This document shows positions 1 through 7,279 of a stretch of 24,528 bases of DNA, one piece after another. A model generated the notes under the pieces. It saw only the letters and a list, made by a program, of their open reading frames with translations, did no database searches and was not told the origin of the DNA. Source of the stretch: an uncultured Eubacteriales bacterium (GTDB taxonomy: Bacteria; Bacillota; Clostridia; Oscillospirales; Butyricicoccaceae); assembly GCA_905199135.1 (NCBI GenBank), contig CAJKFC010000019.1:1-24528 (forward strand), read 5' to 3'. Position numbers and translations under genes: made by a program. Every line of letters begins with the position of its first letter. Position 1 is the first letter of the stretch.

Positions 1-757
1 CGCCGCCTATACGGGGCTTTACAACTCTTATCTGAGCCTTGGGAATCTCAAGGGCGTTGGACAGAATACGGCGCACATGGAAAGGTACCTGAGTGGAGCT
101 GACGATGCTCAGCCTGCCATACTCGTCCATGTAGGAAAATGTGCGGAATGTCTCCATCATGGTCTGATTGTTTGCCTTTGTGTTATAGGTGCGCTCCAAA
201 ACCACATCACAATTTTTAAAGCTCTCCTCTACATCTCCCACCTCAAAGATATCTGTACTGCACAGATTTCTCTTGTTGTCTGCGCCTACAGGGCAGAGAG
301 CCTTGAAATCCTCCTCAGGGTGGACGATTATGGGGTTGTCCTTTGCCTTTGTAAAATCGAGAAGGGGCTCCAAAACCTTGTATTTCACTTTTACAAGTCT
401 CATGGCTTTCTGGGCAGCGCCCTCATTTTCGGCTGCAATTATAGCCACAGGGTCACCTGCACAGCGTATGTGCCTGTCAAGGATAAGACGGTCATAGGGG
501 CTTGGCTCGGGATAGGTCTGACCTGCCGTTGTAAATCTCACCTTGGGCACATCTTCCCAGGTGTAAACCGCTTCAACTCCCGGCACTTTGATGGCGGCAG
601 AAACATCAATGTTCTCTATAACTGCGTGGGCGTGAGGACTTCTCAAAAGCTTTACCACAATGGCATTCTGAGGAACCATATCCCCTGTATAGACAGGCTT
701 GCCCGTGACGAGGCTCATGGCGTCCTTTTTGCGGACGCGGCTGTTTACATAACTCAT
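1..757 (-). CDS. xdhA: Xanthine dehydrogenase-type molybdopterin-binding subunit, N-terminal part (runs off window)
   Basis: This is the 5' third of a large molybdenum hydroxylase subunit, about 252 residues, read leftwards and cut by the window edge, so the Mo-cofactor binding part is not visible. The protein starts MSYVNSRVRKKDA and shows family landmarks: the TGKPVYTGD segment near residue 20, SPHAHA near residue 40, VPGVEAVYTWEDVP, a GDPVAI segment, and RIGG at the edge, which in this family begins the GGGFG loop. The start ATG overlaps the stop of the 2Fe-2S subunit gene (ATGA, 754-757) and is preceded by AGGAGG seven bases upstream. It is the third subunit of a FAD/FeS/Mo complex expected to hydroxylate hypoxanthine/xanthine or a related purine in the cytoplasm. 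The purine permease and xpt nearby support a purine substrate, but the exact substrate cannot be read from this fragment. Confidence 0.88.
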   Translation of the reverse strand, partial: MSYVNSRVRKKDAMSLVTGKPVYTGDMVPQNAIVVKLLRSPHAHAVIENIDVSAAIKVPGVEAVYTWEDVPKVRFTTAGQTYPEPSPYDRLILDRHIRCAGDPVAIIAAENEGAAQKAMRLVKVKYKVLEPLLDFTKAKDNPIIVHPEEDFKALCPVGADNKRNLCSTDIFEVGDVEESFKNCDVVLERTYNTKANNQTMMETFRTFSYMDEYGRLSIVSSTQVPFHVRRILSNALEIPKAQIRVVKPRIGG

Positions 758-1218
758 CTGCTCTCCTCCTGTCTCATTGCCAAATATTTCTTTATGGCTC
801 TCAGCTGGCTCTGATAGCCTGTACAGCGGCAGAGATTTCCGGCAAGATACTGCTGTATCTCCTGCTCTGTGGGGTCTTTAAGCTCGTTCACCATTGCCAG
901 AACATTCATTATAAATCCGGGACTGCAGAAACCGCACTGCTCTCCGCCCTCGTCTGCCAGAAATGCGCCGAATTCCTCGGCCTCTTTCTGAAGACCTTCA
1001 AGGGTGGTGACGCTCTTTCCGTCGGCTCTTGCCGCCAGCACGCTGCAGGAGAGGACGGGTTTTCCGTCCATATGGACGGTGCAAAGTCCGCAGTTTGAGG
1101 TCTCGCAGCCTCTCTTTACCGAAAGGCAGCCCTGTTCTCTTACAAAATCCAAAAGCACCGTATCGGGAGCTATCTCTCCCGTAACTCTTTTGCCGTTAAG
1201 ATTTACCGTTATCTGCAT
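754..1218 (-). CDS. xdhC: 2Fe-2S iron-sulfur subunit of xanthine dehydrogenase-type hydroxylase
   Basis: This 154-residue protein has the standard length and layout of the small subunit of molybdenum hydroxylases. An N-terminal plant-type ferredoxin domain carries Cys38, Cys43, Cys46 and Cys58. A C-terminal helical [2Fe-2S] domain carries Cys95 and Cys98 (CGFC) and Cys130 and Cys132 (CRC). The two clusters pass electrons between the Mo site and FAD. The start ATG overlaps the stop of the FAD subunit gene (TAATG, 1216-1220) and has a near-perfect AGGAGGTGA ribosome binding site. Its own stop overlaps the start of the Mo subunit, so the three subunits are translationally coupled. All eight cluster cysteines are present, so the subunit should be functional. 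The symbol follows the E. coli xdhABC naming and assumes a purine substrate. Confidence 0.93.
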   Translation of the reverse strand: MQITVNLNGKRVTGEIAPDTVLLDFVREQGCLSVKRGCETSNCGLCTVHMDGKPVLSCSVLAARADGKSVTTLEGLQKEAEEFGAFLADEGGEQCGFCSPGFIMNVLAMVNELKDPTEQEIQQYLAGNLCRCTGYQSQLRAIKKYLAMRQEESR

Positions 1219-1982
1219 TATTTCACCTCCTGCAAAGCTTTAAGAGCTCTGTTTGTCAAAACGCCCGCCAAATGTCTGCGGTATTCTCCGCTTGCCCTGA
1301 GATTGTCTCCGAAGGTCAGAGCCTTTGCCTTTTCCATGAGAGAATCGGCATTTTCCAAAGACACGCCGTCTATGACTGCGGCTTTTGCAGGTCTTGCGCC
1401 TATGACGAGTCTAAGCTCATCTCCCAGCTGCGACAGAGCGCAGGTCAGCACAGGAATGTCGGTCTCGGTGTTTCTGAAGCTCTCATACACGGCCTTCCTG
1501 CCGTTTTTCTTTATTATTATACCTTTGAGAATATCTCTGTCAAAGGGCATCTTTGAAAATTCCTCGAGGGACACAGTGCCCGCTCCCACCAGTTCCACCT
1601 GACAGTCGAGGGCGAGAAGATAGGTGAGTATGTCTGAAAAACCGAACCTTGAAAATAGACTGCCGCCCAAAGTGGCGCAGTTTCTGAACTGCACGCCGAC
1701 GATGTGTCGGGTCATATCTGCAAATCCTGTGCCGAACACCTCTTTGAGCCTTGCGTCGGTTTCAAGCTGTCTCAGCGTCACCATGGCGCCTATATAAAAG
1801 CCGTCGTCTTTTTCCTCTATTTTGTCAAGCCCCAGACCCGACAGGTCTATAATTGTGCCGATAGAGCGTTTTCCCAGCCTGAGCCAGCAACCTCCGCCCA
1901 AAACAGCGCTGCTCTTTTTCTTATTGAGTTCAAATGCCTCCTCAAGGGAGGAAGCTTTGACATATTGCTGTGCGGTAAACAT
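1218..1982 (-). CDS. xdhB: FAD-binding subunit of xanthine dehydrogenase-type hydroxylase
   Basis: I place the start at ATG 1982, not at the upstream in-frame ATG at 2036. AAAGGAGG sits seven bases before 1982, and the protein then begins MFTAQQYVKASSLEEAFEL, as CoxM/XdhB proteins do. The result is 254 residues, a little shorter than the usual 280-300. The FAD contacts are recognisable as a glycine loop AVLGGGCWLR near residue 30 and ATLGGSLFSRF near residue 105. The C-terminal domain is typical CO-dehydrogenase flavoprotein C-terminal sequence. It would accept electrons from the 2Fe-2S clusters and pass them to NAD(P) or another acceptor. The start lies one base after the TAA of the ABC ATPase gene, and its ribosome binding site is inside that gene's last codons, tying the hydroxylase translationally to the transporter. 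Confidence 0.9.
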   Translation of the reverse strand: MFTAQQYVKASSLEEAFELNKKKSSAVLGGGCWLRLGKRSIGTIIDLSGLGLDKIEEKDDGFYIGAMVTLRQLETDARLKEVFGTGFADMTRHIVGVQFRNCATLGGSLFSRFGFSDILTYLLALDCQVELVGAGTVSLEEFSKMPFDRDILKGIIIKKNGRKAVYESFRNTETDIPVLTCALSQLGDELRLVIGARPAKAAVIDGVSLENADSLMEKAKALTFGDNLRASGEYRRHLAGVLTNRALKALQEVK

Positions 1983-1983
1983 A

Positions 1984-2757
1984 TTAAAGCCTCCTTTGGG
2001 TTTTCCAATAACAAAATCCGTCGGCCGACAGCGCAAGCTCCTGCCCGTATATTGGGCGAAGTACGCCGCACAGCCTTTCTTTTATATCCTGTGCACCCTT
2101 TAAAAATGTCGTTTCACTTCCCGTGAGAACTATTACTCCGTCGCCGTAATTCAGCGCCAGATTGGGGTCGTGAACGCTCAGAAGGGCGCACTTTTTTCTT
2201 ATTTTTACTATTTCTCTCAAAAGATTAAAAAAATCTCTCTGACGCTTTACATCGAGATTTGCCGTTGGCTCGTCCAAAAGCATAAGAGGTGAGTTTTGCA
2301 CCAAAGCCTGAGCCAAAGCCGCAAGCTGTCTCTCTCCGCCGCTTATTTCTTCCATCGACTTGTCGGCGAGCTCGGTTATGCCCAAATCTTTAAGAGCTGC
2401 AAGTGCCTGTTCTCTGTGCTTTTCTCCCGGCACAGCTCCCCATTTCAAATAGGGGGCCGCCCCTAAAAGGACAAAGCTCATGACGCTCATGTCAAGGCTC
2501 GGGGTCTGCTGAGGCAGATAGCACATCTCACCTGCCAGCTCCTTTGCCGAATAGCTCTTTATCGGTCTTTTTTGCCACTTTATCTCTCCGCAGTCTGCCT
2601 TTACAAGACCTCTGACGGCTTTCAAAAGGGTAGTTTTGCCTGCTCCGTTGGGGCCTAAAAGAAAATACATTCCCCTCTCGGGCAGCTCAAAGGTAATGTC
2701 TCTCAGCACATGTTTGCCGCCGAGGGAGACTGTGAGATTCGACACTGAAAGGCTCAT
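1984..2757 (-). CDS. ABC transporter ATPase, FecE/BtuD/MolC type
   Basis: A complete 257-residue ABC ATPase. The Walker A is GPNGAGKTT (about 35-43), the Q-loop PQQ about 82-84, the signature ISGGERQ about 138-144, the Walker B LMLLDEP about 158-164 and the switch His in SVHD about 196. The family is the one that powers FecCD-type importers of iron-siderophores, cobalamin and, in the MolBC branch, molybdate/tungstate. The gene overlaps the permease gene by four bases (ATGA, 2754-2757). It ends one base before the XDH FAD subunit, with its last Arg codons (AGGAGG) forming that gene's ribosome binding site. The substrate is not readable from the ATPase. Being embedded in a molybdoenzyme operon favours molybdate or tungstate, which is inference. 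Confidence 0.9.
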   Translation of the reverse strand: MSLSVSNLTVSLGGKHVLRDITFELPERGMYFLLGPNGAGKTTLLKAVRGLVKADCGEIKWQKRPIKSYSAKELAGEMCYLPQQTPSLDMSVMSFVLLGAAPYLKWGAVPGEKHREQALAALKDLGITELADKSMEEISGGERQLAALAQALVQNSPLMLLDEPTANLDVKRQRDFFNLLREIVKIRKKCALLSVHDPNLALNYGDGVIVLTGSETTFLKGAQDIKERLCGVLRPIYGQELALSADGFCYWKTQRRL

Positions 2758-3746
2758 ACCTCTCTGCCCCCTTTCGCAAGACCCCCTCTGAAAATGAGAA
2801 AGGCCAAAAATGCCGCTCCGAAAAGCGATGTAAAAATTCCTATCGGTATTTCAAGACTTGTCAGCGACCGTGCGCAAAGGTCTGCCGCCATCAGAAGTAC
2901 GCTTCCCGTTAAAAAACAGCTGCCCATGCTTTTGGTGATGTCCTTTCCGCCCATGAGCCTTACAATGTGGGGCGCCACAAGACCTATCCAGTTTATCGTG
3001 CCTGCCGCCGACACCACCACCGCCACCAAAACCGTGGCGGCTGATACAGCCCAAAGCCTTACGGCGTTTGGTCTTATTCCGAGGCTTTCGGCCGAGTCGT
3101 CCCCCAATGCCAAAAGCTGTATTGGAAAGCGCAGAAAATACAATATCAGACAGCACGGAATGCCCAAAGCCAGTATGACAGTCAGTTTTTGGTATCCGCT
3201 TATATTTTGAAAACTTCCCATCAGCCAATACTCTATCGATGCCAGCTGTTTTTCTGGGTCGGCAAAAAACTTCATGAACATGAGCGCCGCCGATGAGGCA
3301 CTGCCCACAGCGATGCCTGCCAGAACCATACCCAAAACCTTGTTGTACTTTACAAACTTTGCCAAGAACAGGGCGAAAAGCACCGCCGCTGCGCCGCATG
3401 CAAAAGATGATATTGGCAGCATGAATGATGGCAGAAAAAGTATGGCGAATACCGCTCCCACAGAGCACCCTCCCGTCACTCCCAGTACATCGGGAGATAC
3501 CAGAGGGTTTGAAAACACCGTCTGAAAAACTGCGCCTGCAAGAGCCAGTGCTCCGCCGCCGAATGCCACCGCCAATACTCTCGGCAGTCTTATGCCCCAA
3601 AACACCGCCGACACGGTATCGGACTGGGGCTTTCCCATAAAAATATTCAGCATATCGCTCAATGTTATGGGATAGCGGCCGATACAGACAGAAAGGACCA
3701 GCACTGTTATCCAGACGATGAGTATCACCCGGAAGATTTTTCGCAA
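2754..3746 (-). CDS. FecCD-family ABC transporter permease
   Basis: A 330-residue polytopic membrane protein with about ten hydrophobic helices, typical of FecCD/BtuC/MolB permeases. Family segments include GIRLPRVL near residue 52, ALAGAVFQ (about 67-74), NPLVSPDVLGVTGG (about 81-94), GDDSAESLGI and the late WIGLVAPHIVR coupling segment that contacts the ATPase. The start is TTG at 3746, giving MRKIFRVILIVWITVL, with GGAGGG seven bases upstream; no better ATG exists nearby. The gene follows the binding-protein gene by 29 bases and overlaps the ATPase gene by four. It would form a homodimeric channel in the cytoplasmic membrane. Cobalamin and siderophore uptake are the alternatives to the molybdate/tungstate role suggested by its operon. 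Confidence 0.9.
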   Translation of the reverse strand: MRKIFRVILIVWITVLVLSVCIGRYPITLSDMLNIFMGKPQSDTVSAVFWGIRLPRVLAVAFGGGALALAGAVFQTVFSNPLVSPDVLGVTGGCSVGAVFAILFLPSFMLPISSFACGAAAVLFALFLAKFVKYNKVLGMVLAGIAVGSASSAALMFMKFFADPEKQLASIEYWLMGSFQNISGYQKLTVILALGIPCCLILYFLRFPIQLLALGDDSAESLGIRPNAVRLWAVSAATVLVAVVVSAAGTINWIGLVAPHIVRLMGGKDITKSMGSCFLTGSVLLMAADLCARSLTSLEIPIGIFTSLFGAAFLAFLIFRGGLAKGGREV

Positions 3747-3775
3747 TGCCGATCCCTCCTTTATTTTAAAATGTT

Positions 3776-4831
3776 TTATTCAATTCCGAAATATGTCTGA
3801 TAGAACTCGGCAGTCGCCGTCTCCACCTCTTCAGCTGTCACCACATCGGGGTGGAGCTGATTTGCCAGCCAGAGTATTCCGAGAACGCTGGAAGCTGTGG
3901 GATAATCCCAGGGCTCAAGCTCGCCGGGGAACACCGTCACACAGCTGTCGGCATTCTTTACGGCGTCGAGAGAAGCGAAACGCTCATCGGATACAAACTC
4001 ATCTCTTGTGTAGTCGCTGTAAGACACAAGGTAGATTTTGTCGGGATTCCATGTCACCAGCTGCTCTGCAGAAATATCTGCCCACTGGCTGTCCTCAATG
4101 GAGGCTGCAACATTTACGCCGCCCGCCATCTCGATGAGGTCGTTCTGATACATGCCGCTGCCTGCTGTGCGGAGCATATCGCTGCCTGCTATATACACAG
4201 AGGGCTTGTCCTCAAGATTCGCCGTTCTCTCGGACACATCTTCCATTACTTCCTTATAGTAGGCTATGAGCTGCCGGGCCTTTTCTTCGCAGCCTGTTGC
4301 CATACCCAAGAAGTCAACAGTCTCTAAAAATGTATCCATAGTCTCGGGGTTTATGACGGCTACGGGAATGTCGAGCTGTTCAAACTGCTCTGCCGAATCC
4401 TTGAGGGATATGGGGAGAACTACGAGGTCGGGCTCCAGAGCCGCCGTCTCCTCCACATTGACTCCTTTGCCCGAGCCTACTGCGGGAAGCTCCAAAAACT
4501 CGGGGAAAGCTTCTTTGTAAAGCGCTCTTGTGTCGGCCTTCATCTCGATGCCGACAATCTTGTCCTCGGCTCCGATAGCCGCAAGCAGAGATGTGGAAAG
4601 ATAGTACACCGACACTACCTTTTCGGCAGGCTCGTCAAGGGTGACTGTGCGTCCTGCGTGGTCGGTAAAGGATATGCCTGTTTTCTCGCTTGTTGCCTCG
4701 GTGGACTCGGAATTTGCTGTCGTAGTCTCAGTGGAAGCTGTTGTTTCTGTCTTGCCTGTGCAGCCTGCAAGCAAAGACAAGAGCATTGCAGACACAAGGA
4801 AAAGCGCAATAAAGGATTTTCTATTAAACAT
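3776..4831 (-). CDS. Substrate-binding lipoprotein of FecCD-type ABC transporter (BtuF/FepB/MolA fold)
   Basis: A 351-residue lipoprotein with a lysine-containing signal peptide and a clear lipobox, LLAGC, at residues 20-24. A Thr/Ser/Glu-rich linker (about 25-50) follows, then the periplasmic-binding-protein fold of the BtuF family: FTDHAGRTVTLDEPAEKVVSV near residue 55, LEPDLVVLP, and a C-terminal lobe with WNPDKIYLV. It would sit on the outer face of the membrane and hand substrate to the permease encoded next. The start at 4831 has AAAGGA about nine bases upstream, and a promoter TCGACA-17-TAGAAT lies just before it. This is the first gene of the transporter-XDH operon. MolA-type oxyanion binding is possible because of the operon context, but I cannot identify ligand residues with confidence. 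Confidence 0.88.
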   Translation of the reverse strand: MFNRKSFIALFLVSAMLLSLLAGCTGKTETTASTETTTANSESTEATSEKTGISFTDHAGRTVTLDEPAEKVVSVYYLSTSLLAAIGAEDKIVGIEMKADTRALYKEAFPEFLELPAVGSGKGVNVEETAALEPDLVVLPISLKDSAEQFEQLDIPVAVINPETMDTFLETVDFLGMATGCEEKARQLIAYYKEVMEDVSERTANLEDKPSVYIAGSDMLRTAGSGMYQNDLIEMAGGVNVAASIEDSQWADISAEQLVTWNPDKIYLVSYSDYTRDEFVSDERFASLDAVKNADSCVTVFPGELEPWDYPTASSVLGILWLANQLHPDVVTAEEVETATAEFYQTYFGIE

Positions 4832-4854
4832 GATAAATATTCCTTTCTAACTAT

Positions 4855-4883
4855 ATTCTATCAAAAAGGCTGTGCCTTGTCGA
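4855..4883 (-). promoter_or_regulatory. Promoter of the ABC transporter-xanthine dehydrogenase operon
   Basis: Read on the minus strand: -35 TCGACA (4878-4883), a 17-base spacer and -10 TAGAAT (4855-4860), about 25 bases before the binding-protein start. The leader is too short for a metabolite riboswitch. Confidence 0.6.
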
Positions 4884-4921
4884 TATTTTTTGTAATATTT
4901 TTCAAAAAAATCCGAGACCGC

Positions 4922-4945
4922 CCGTAATGCGCCCCGGCATTACGG
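4922..4945 (-). terminator. Hairpin after the purine permease gene, weak terminator candidate
   Basis: A perfect 9-bp stem (CCGTAATGC / GCATTACGG) with a six-base loop lies 20 bases after the permease stop. The run of T on the minus strand (4904-4910) is 11 bases away from the stem, farther than in a normal intrinsic terminator. Termination may therefore be partial, with some readthrough into the ABC-XDH operon. Confidence 0.4.
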
Positions 4946-4965
4946 ACAGCCCCGGGAATCCTGTC

Positions 4966-6270
4966 TTATTCTTTGTCTTTGGGAAGTATGAGATTCATGA
5001 CGGTAGCTATGACGAATGTCATGATAATGCCGTTCTGGGCGAATATCTGACCGACCCACTCGGGCATCTGATCGAGGGCACTGGGCACCATTCCCAGTCC
5101 CACACCGAGACCGAGAGCCAGAGCCACTATCATACCGTTTCTTCCGTCTAATTTTTCACGCTGCAGAGACTGCATGCCGCTGACAAGTATCATGGCAAAC
5201 ATGATGACGGCGGCGCCGCCCAGCACCGACTGGGGCATTGCCGAAAAGAGAGCCGAGAGCTTGGGCACAAAGCCGCAGAGAATGAGGAATACCGCACCTG
5301 TCATTATGCAGAAACGGTTTACTACCTTCGTCACGGCGACAAGTCCTACATTCTGACTGAAAGATGTATTGGGCAAAACGCCGAAGAGGGCGGCCACAAG
5401 GCTTCCGAAGCCGTCGGCGATTACGCCGCCCGAGAGCTCCTGATGGGTGGGCTCTCTGTCAAGACCGCCGTTTGTAATACCCGAGATATCGCCGACAGTT
5501 TCAACTGCTGTGGCGACGAACATGATGGCCATGGCAACCATTGCCTGCCAGTGGAACTCCATCTTGATATCGAGCATAAAGAGGGGCTTGGGAAGGCTTA
5601 TCCATGCAGCGTCGGCCACCGGCTGAAAATCGACCATTCCCATGGCTATCGCCGCGATATATCCCACAATTATACCTATAAGTATTGCCGAAACGCTCAA
5701 AAATCCCTTTGTGAACTGCTTGAGCAAAACTATCACGACCACCACGATGAGACCTACCAAAAGGTGCTTCCAGTGGCCGAAGTCGGCAGCGCCCGAACCG
5801 CCTGCGAAATAGTTTATACCGACGGGCAGAAGAGAAAGGCCGATGGACATTATGACAAGGCTTGTGACGACGGGCGGGAAGAGCTTTTTCAAAGGCTTGA
5901 TGAAAAAGCCGAGAATTATCTCCAAAATAGATCCTGTCAGCGACGCGCCCAGTATGGCTCCGTAGCCGAAGGTTCCGCCTATGGCCTTACATGTGCCTAT
6001 AAAGCCCGAGCTTGTTCCCATTACCACGGGCAGACCGCAGCCTATCTTCCATATGGGGTAGAGCTGCACGAGGGTGACTACACCGGCAATAAACATGGCG
6101 TTCTGAATGAGGGAGGTCTTGAGGGAAACATCCATGTTGAGCATGCCAGCTATGATGAGCAGCGGGGATACATTTCCCAAAAACATTGCCAGCACATGCT
6201 GAATACCCAAAGCCAGGGCTTTCGGCAGGGGCACGCGGCCGTCGAGGCGATACACATTCTGTTCAGACAT
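4966..6270 (-). CDS. pbuX: NCS2-family xanthine/uric acid permease
   Basis: A 434-residue membrane protein with about 12-14 hydrophobic helices. I choose the ATG at 6270 (MSEQNVYRLDG), which has AAGGAGT seven bases upstream; a longer reading would enter the riboswitch expression platform. NCS2 landmarks are GIQHVLAMF (about 22-30), MGTSSGF (about 84-90), the conserved Glu in AVETVGD (Glu257) and SQNVG (about 305-309), which in this family line the purine site. The sequence is of the xanthine/urate branch (PbuX, PucJ/K, UacT) rather than the uracil branch. It would import xanthine or urate by cation symport, feeding xpt and the hydroxylase. Control by the guanine-class riboswitch just upstream fits PbuX, though I cannot separate xanthine from urate by sequence alone. 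Confidence 0.9.
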   Translation of the reverse strand: MSEQNVYRLDGRVPLPKALALGIQHVLAMFLGNVSPLLIIAGMLNMDVSLKTSLIQNAMFIAGVVTLVQLYPIWKIGCGLPVVMGTSSGFIGTCKAIGGTFGYGAILGASLTGSILEIILGFFIKPLKKLFPPVVTSLVIMSIGLSLLPVGINYFAGGSGAADFGHWKHLLVGLIVVVVIVLLKQFTKGFLSVSAILIGIIVGYIAAIAMGMVDFQPVADAAWISLPKPLFMLDIKMEFHWQAMVAMAIMFVATAVETVGDISGITNGGLDREPTHQELSGGVIADGFGSLVAALFGVLPNTSFSQNVGLVAVTKVVNRFCIMTGAVFLILCGFVPKLSALFSAMPQSVLGGAAVIMFAMILVSGMQSLQREKLDGRNGMIVALALGLGVGLGMVPSALDQMPEWVGQIFAQNGIIMTFVIATVMNLILPKDKE

Positions 6271-6320
6271 ATAAAAACTCCTTACTATGACACCGCGCAT
6301 CGCCGGGCAGCCTGCCCCAC

Positions 6321-6425
6321 GCAAAGAAAACGCCGTATCAAAGCCGACGGCGTTTTATATAAAGCGTAGTCTCCCGATTCGGCGGGAGGTAGAAACTGTC
6401 GGCCCGTACTGCCGACGATATACGC
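6321..6425 (-). promoter_or_regulatory. Purine (guanine-class) riboswitch with terminator expression platform
   Basis: On the minus strand the aptamer (6364-6425) has P1 GCGTA/TACGC, P2 GTCGGC/GCCGAC with loop AGTACGG, the near-invariant junction TTTCTACC, P3 CTCCCG/CGGGAG with loop CCGAAT, and the 3' junction GACTACGC. GG in L2 and CC in L3 can form the usual loop-loop contact. The specificity base (C74 of B. subtilis xpt) is C, at position 6369, so guanine/hypoxanthine rather than adenine is expected. It is followed by a 10-bp hairpin (AAAACGCCGT/ACGGCGTTTT, 6327-6356) and CTTT, an intrinsic-type terminator. Ligand binding should therefore switch the permease off. The P2 arm GTCGGC occurs again inside the terminator (6343-6348), offering an alternative pairing. 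Confidence 0.9.
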
Positions 6426-6438
6426 GCAATTTTCTTTT

Positions 6439-6447
6439 AGTTTACCA
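6439..6447 (-). promoter_or_regulatory. Extended -10 promoter for riboswitch-pbuX transcript
   Basis: On the minus strand TGGTAAACT is an extended -10 (TGn plus TAAACT) about 14 bases before the P1 stem of the aptamer. No good -35 is present at the right distance, as is common for extended -10 promoters. Confidence 0.45.
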
Positions 6448-6557
6448 TACTTTTCGCCCTTTCGCCACACTTTTTTCAAAAATCCATATTTCCGACAATT
6501 CTTACCAAAAAGCGGCAAAAAATATGGTGCATAACATCAGAAATTTTTATTTTCCGC

Positions 6558-6586
6558 TTGCCGATTCCCCGAAAAAATGATATAAT
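6558..6586 (+). promoter_or_regulatory. Promoter of xpt
   Basis: -35 TTGCCG (6558-6563), exactly 17 bases, and -10 TATAAT (6581-6586). The leader of about 70 bases carries no purine aptamer but has a 7-bp hairpin, CGCTGCC (6611-6617) with GGCGGCG (6631-6637), just before the ribosome binding site. Together with the pbuX promoter this makes a divergent control region. The 389 bases between the pbuX and xpt starts hold only these signals. Confidence 0.75.
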
Positions 6587-6659
6587 AAGAAATAATTTAC
6601 ACATACAGAACGCTGCCGATGCGACATGAGGGCGGCGATTTAAGAAAAGGGGTCGGGAT

Positions 6660-7238
6660 ATGGAACTTTTAAAGCGCAGAATCTTGCAGGACGGCAAGGT
6701 CAAGGACGGCGGGGTGCTCAAGGTTGACAGCTTTTTGAATCACCGCATGGACATAACTCTGCTTCAGGAAATAGGCAAGGAATTCAGACGCCGTTTTCCG
6801 CAAAAAGAAATAAATAAAATTTTGACCATAGAGGCCTCGGGCATAGGCATAGCCGCCATAGCCGCCCAGTATTTTGACAACGCCGATGTGATTTTTGCAA
6901 AAAAGACAAAGTCCAAAAACCTCGACGGAGAGCTCTACACCGTTCCCGTTCGCTCCTATACAAGAGGAGAGCTCTTTGAGGTGCAGGTGGCCAAAAAATA
7001 TTTGAATGAAAGCGACTGTGTTTTGGTCATCGATGATTTTCTCGCCCACGGTCAGGCTCTCAAAGGTCTTATGGAGATAGTCAGACAGTCGGGCGCCAAT
7101 CTTGCAGGCTGCGGAATCGTCATAGAAAAAGGATTTCAGGACGGCGGCAAGCTTTTGAGAGAACAGGGAGTAAATCTCCAGTCTCTCGCCATAGTCGACT
7201 CCATAGAGGACGGAAAAGTCACCTTCCGCGAAGAATAA
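6660..7238 (+). CDS. xpt: Xanthine phosphoribosyltransferase
   Basis: A 192-residue type I phosphoribosyltransferase that converts xanthine plus PRPP to XMP in the cytoplasm. It opens MELLKRRILQDG and includes KVDSFLNHRMD (about 21-31), IEASGIG (about 58-64) and the PRPP-binding motif VLVIDDFLAHGQAL (about 121-134), all as in B. subtilis Xpt, and the length matches the family. The ribosome binding site AAAGGGG precedes the ATG. The gene is divergent from the riboswitch-controlled permease, so uptake and salvage are encoded back to back. Unlike the B. subtilis xpt-pbuX operon, here only the permease transcript carries an aptamer. A clean terminator follows, so it is monocistronic. Confidence 0.95.
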   Translation: MELLKRRILQDGKVKDGGVLKVDSFLNHRMDITLLQEIGKEFRRRFPQKEINKILTIEASGIGIAAIAAQYFDNADVIFAKKTKSKNLDGELYTVPVRSYTRGELFEVQVAKKYLNESDCVLVIDDFLAHGQALKGLMEIVRQSGANLAGCGIVIEKGFQDGGKLLREQGVNLQSLAIVDSIEDGKVTFREE

Positions 7239-7242
7239 TTTT

Positions 7243-7269
7243 AAAGCCACCCGAATGGGTGGCTTTTTT
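7243..7269 (+). terminator. Terminator after xpt, possibly bidirectional
   Basis: A perfect 10-bp stem AAAGCCACCC/GGGTGGCTTT with loop GAAT and a run of six T. On the other strand the stem is followed by TTTAAAATT, so it may also stop the converging FHA operon, whose last gene ends at 7280. Confidence 0.9.
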
Positions 7270-7279
7270 ATGCCTTTTT

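Noticed and set aside
77..814. Plus-strand open frame of 245 codons opposite the Mo-hydroxylase subunits
   Set aside because: It crosses the junction of two well-supported minus-strand genes and has no family resemblance.
2851..3600. Second minus-strand frame of 249 codons within the permease gene
   Set aside because: It is Arg/Gly/His-rich out-of-frame translation of the FecCD permease, which has the correct hydrophobic frame, start and operon junctions.
4832..4965. A molybdenum-cofactor or cobalamin riboswitch before the ABC-XDH operon
   Set aside because: The leader after the promoter is only about 20 bases, and the rest of the gap holds the permease hairpin.
5443..6369. Long plus-strand open frame (308 codons) opposite the purine permease gene
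   Set aside because: It is antisense to a clear NCS2 permease, its composition is His/Tyr/Gln-rich as expected from a mirror of membrane-protein codons, and it has no ribosome binding site.
6587..6659. A second purine riboswitch in the xpt leader
   Set aside because: The leader is too short for the aptamer and lacks the TTTCTACC junction and the P2/P3 arms.
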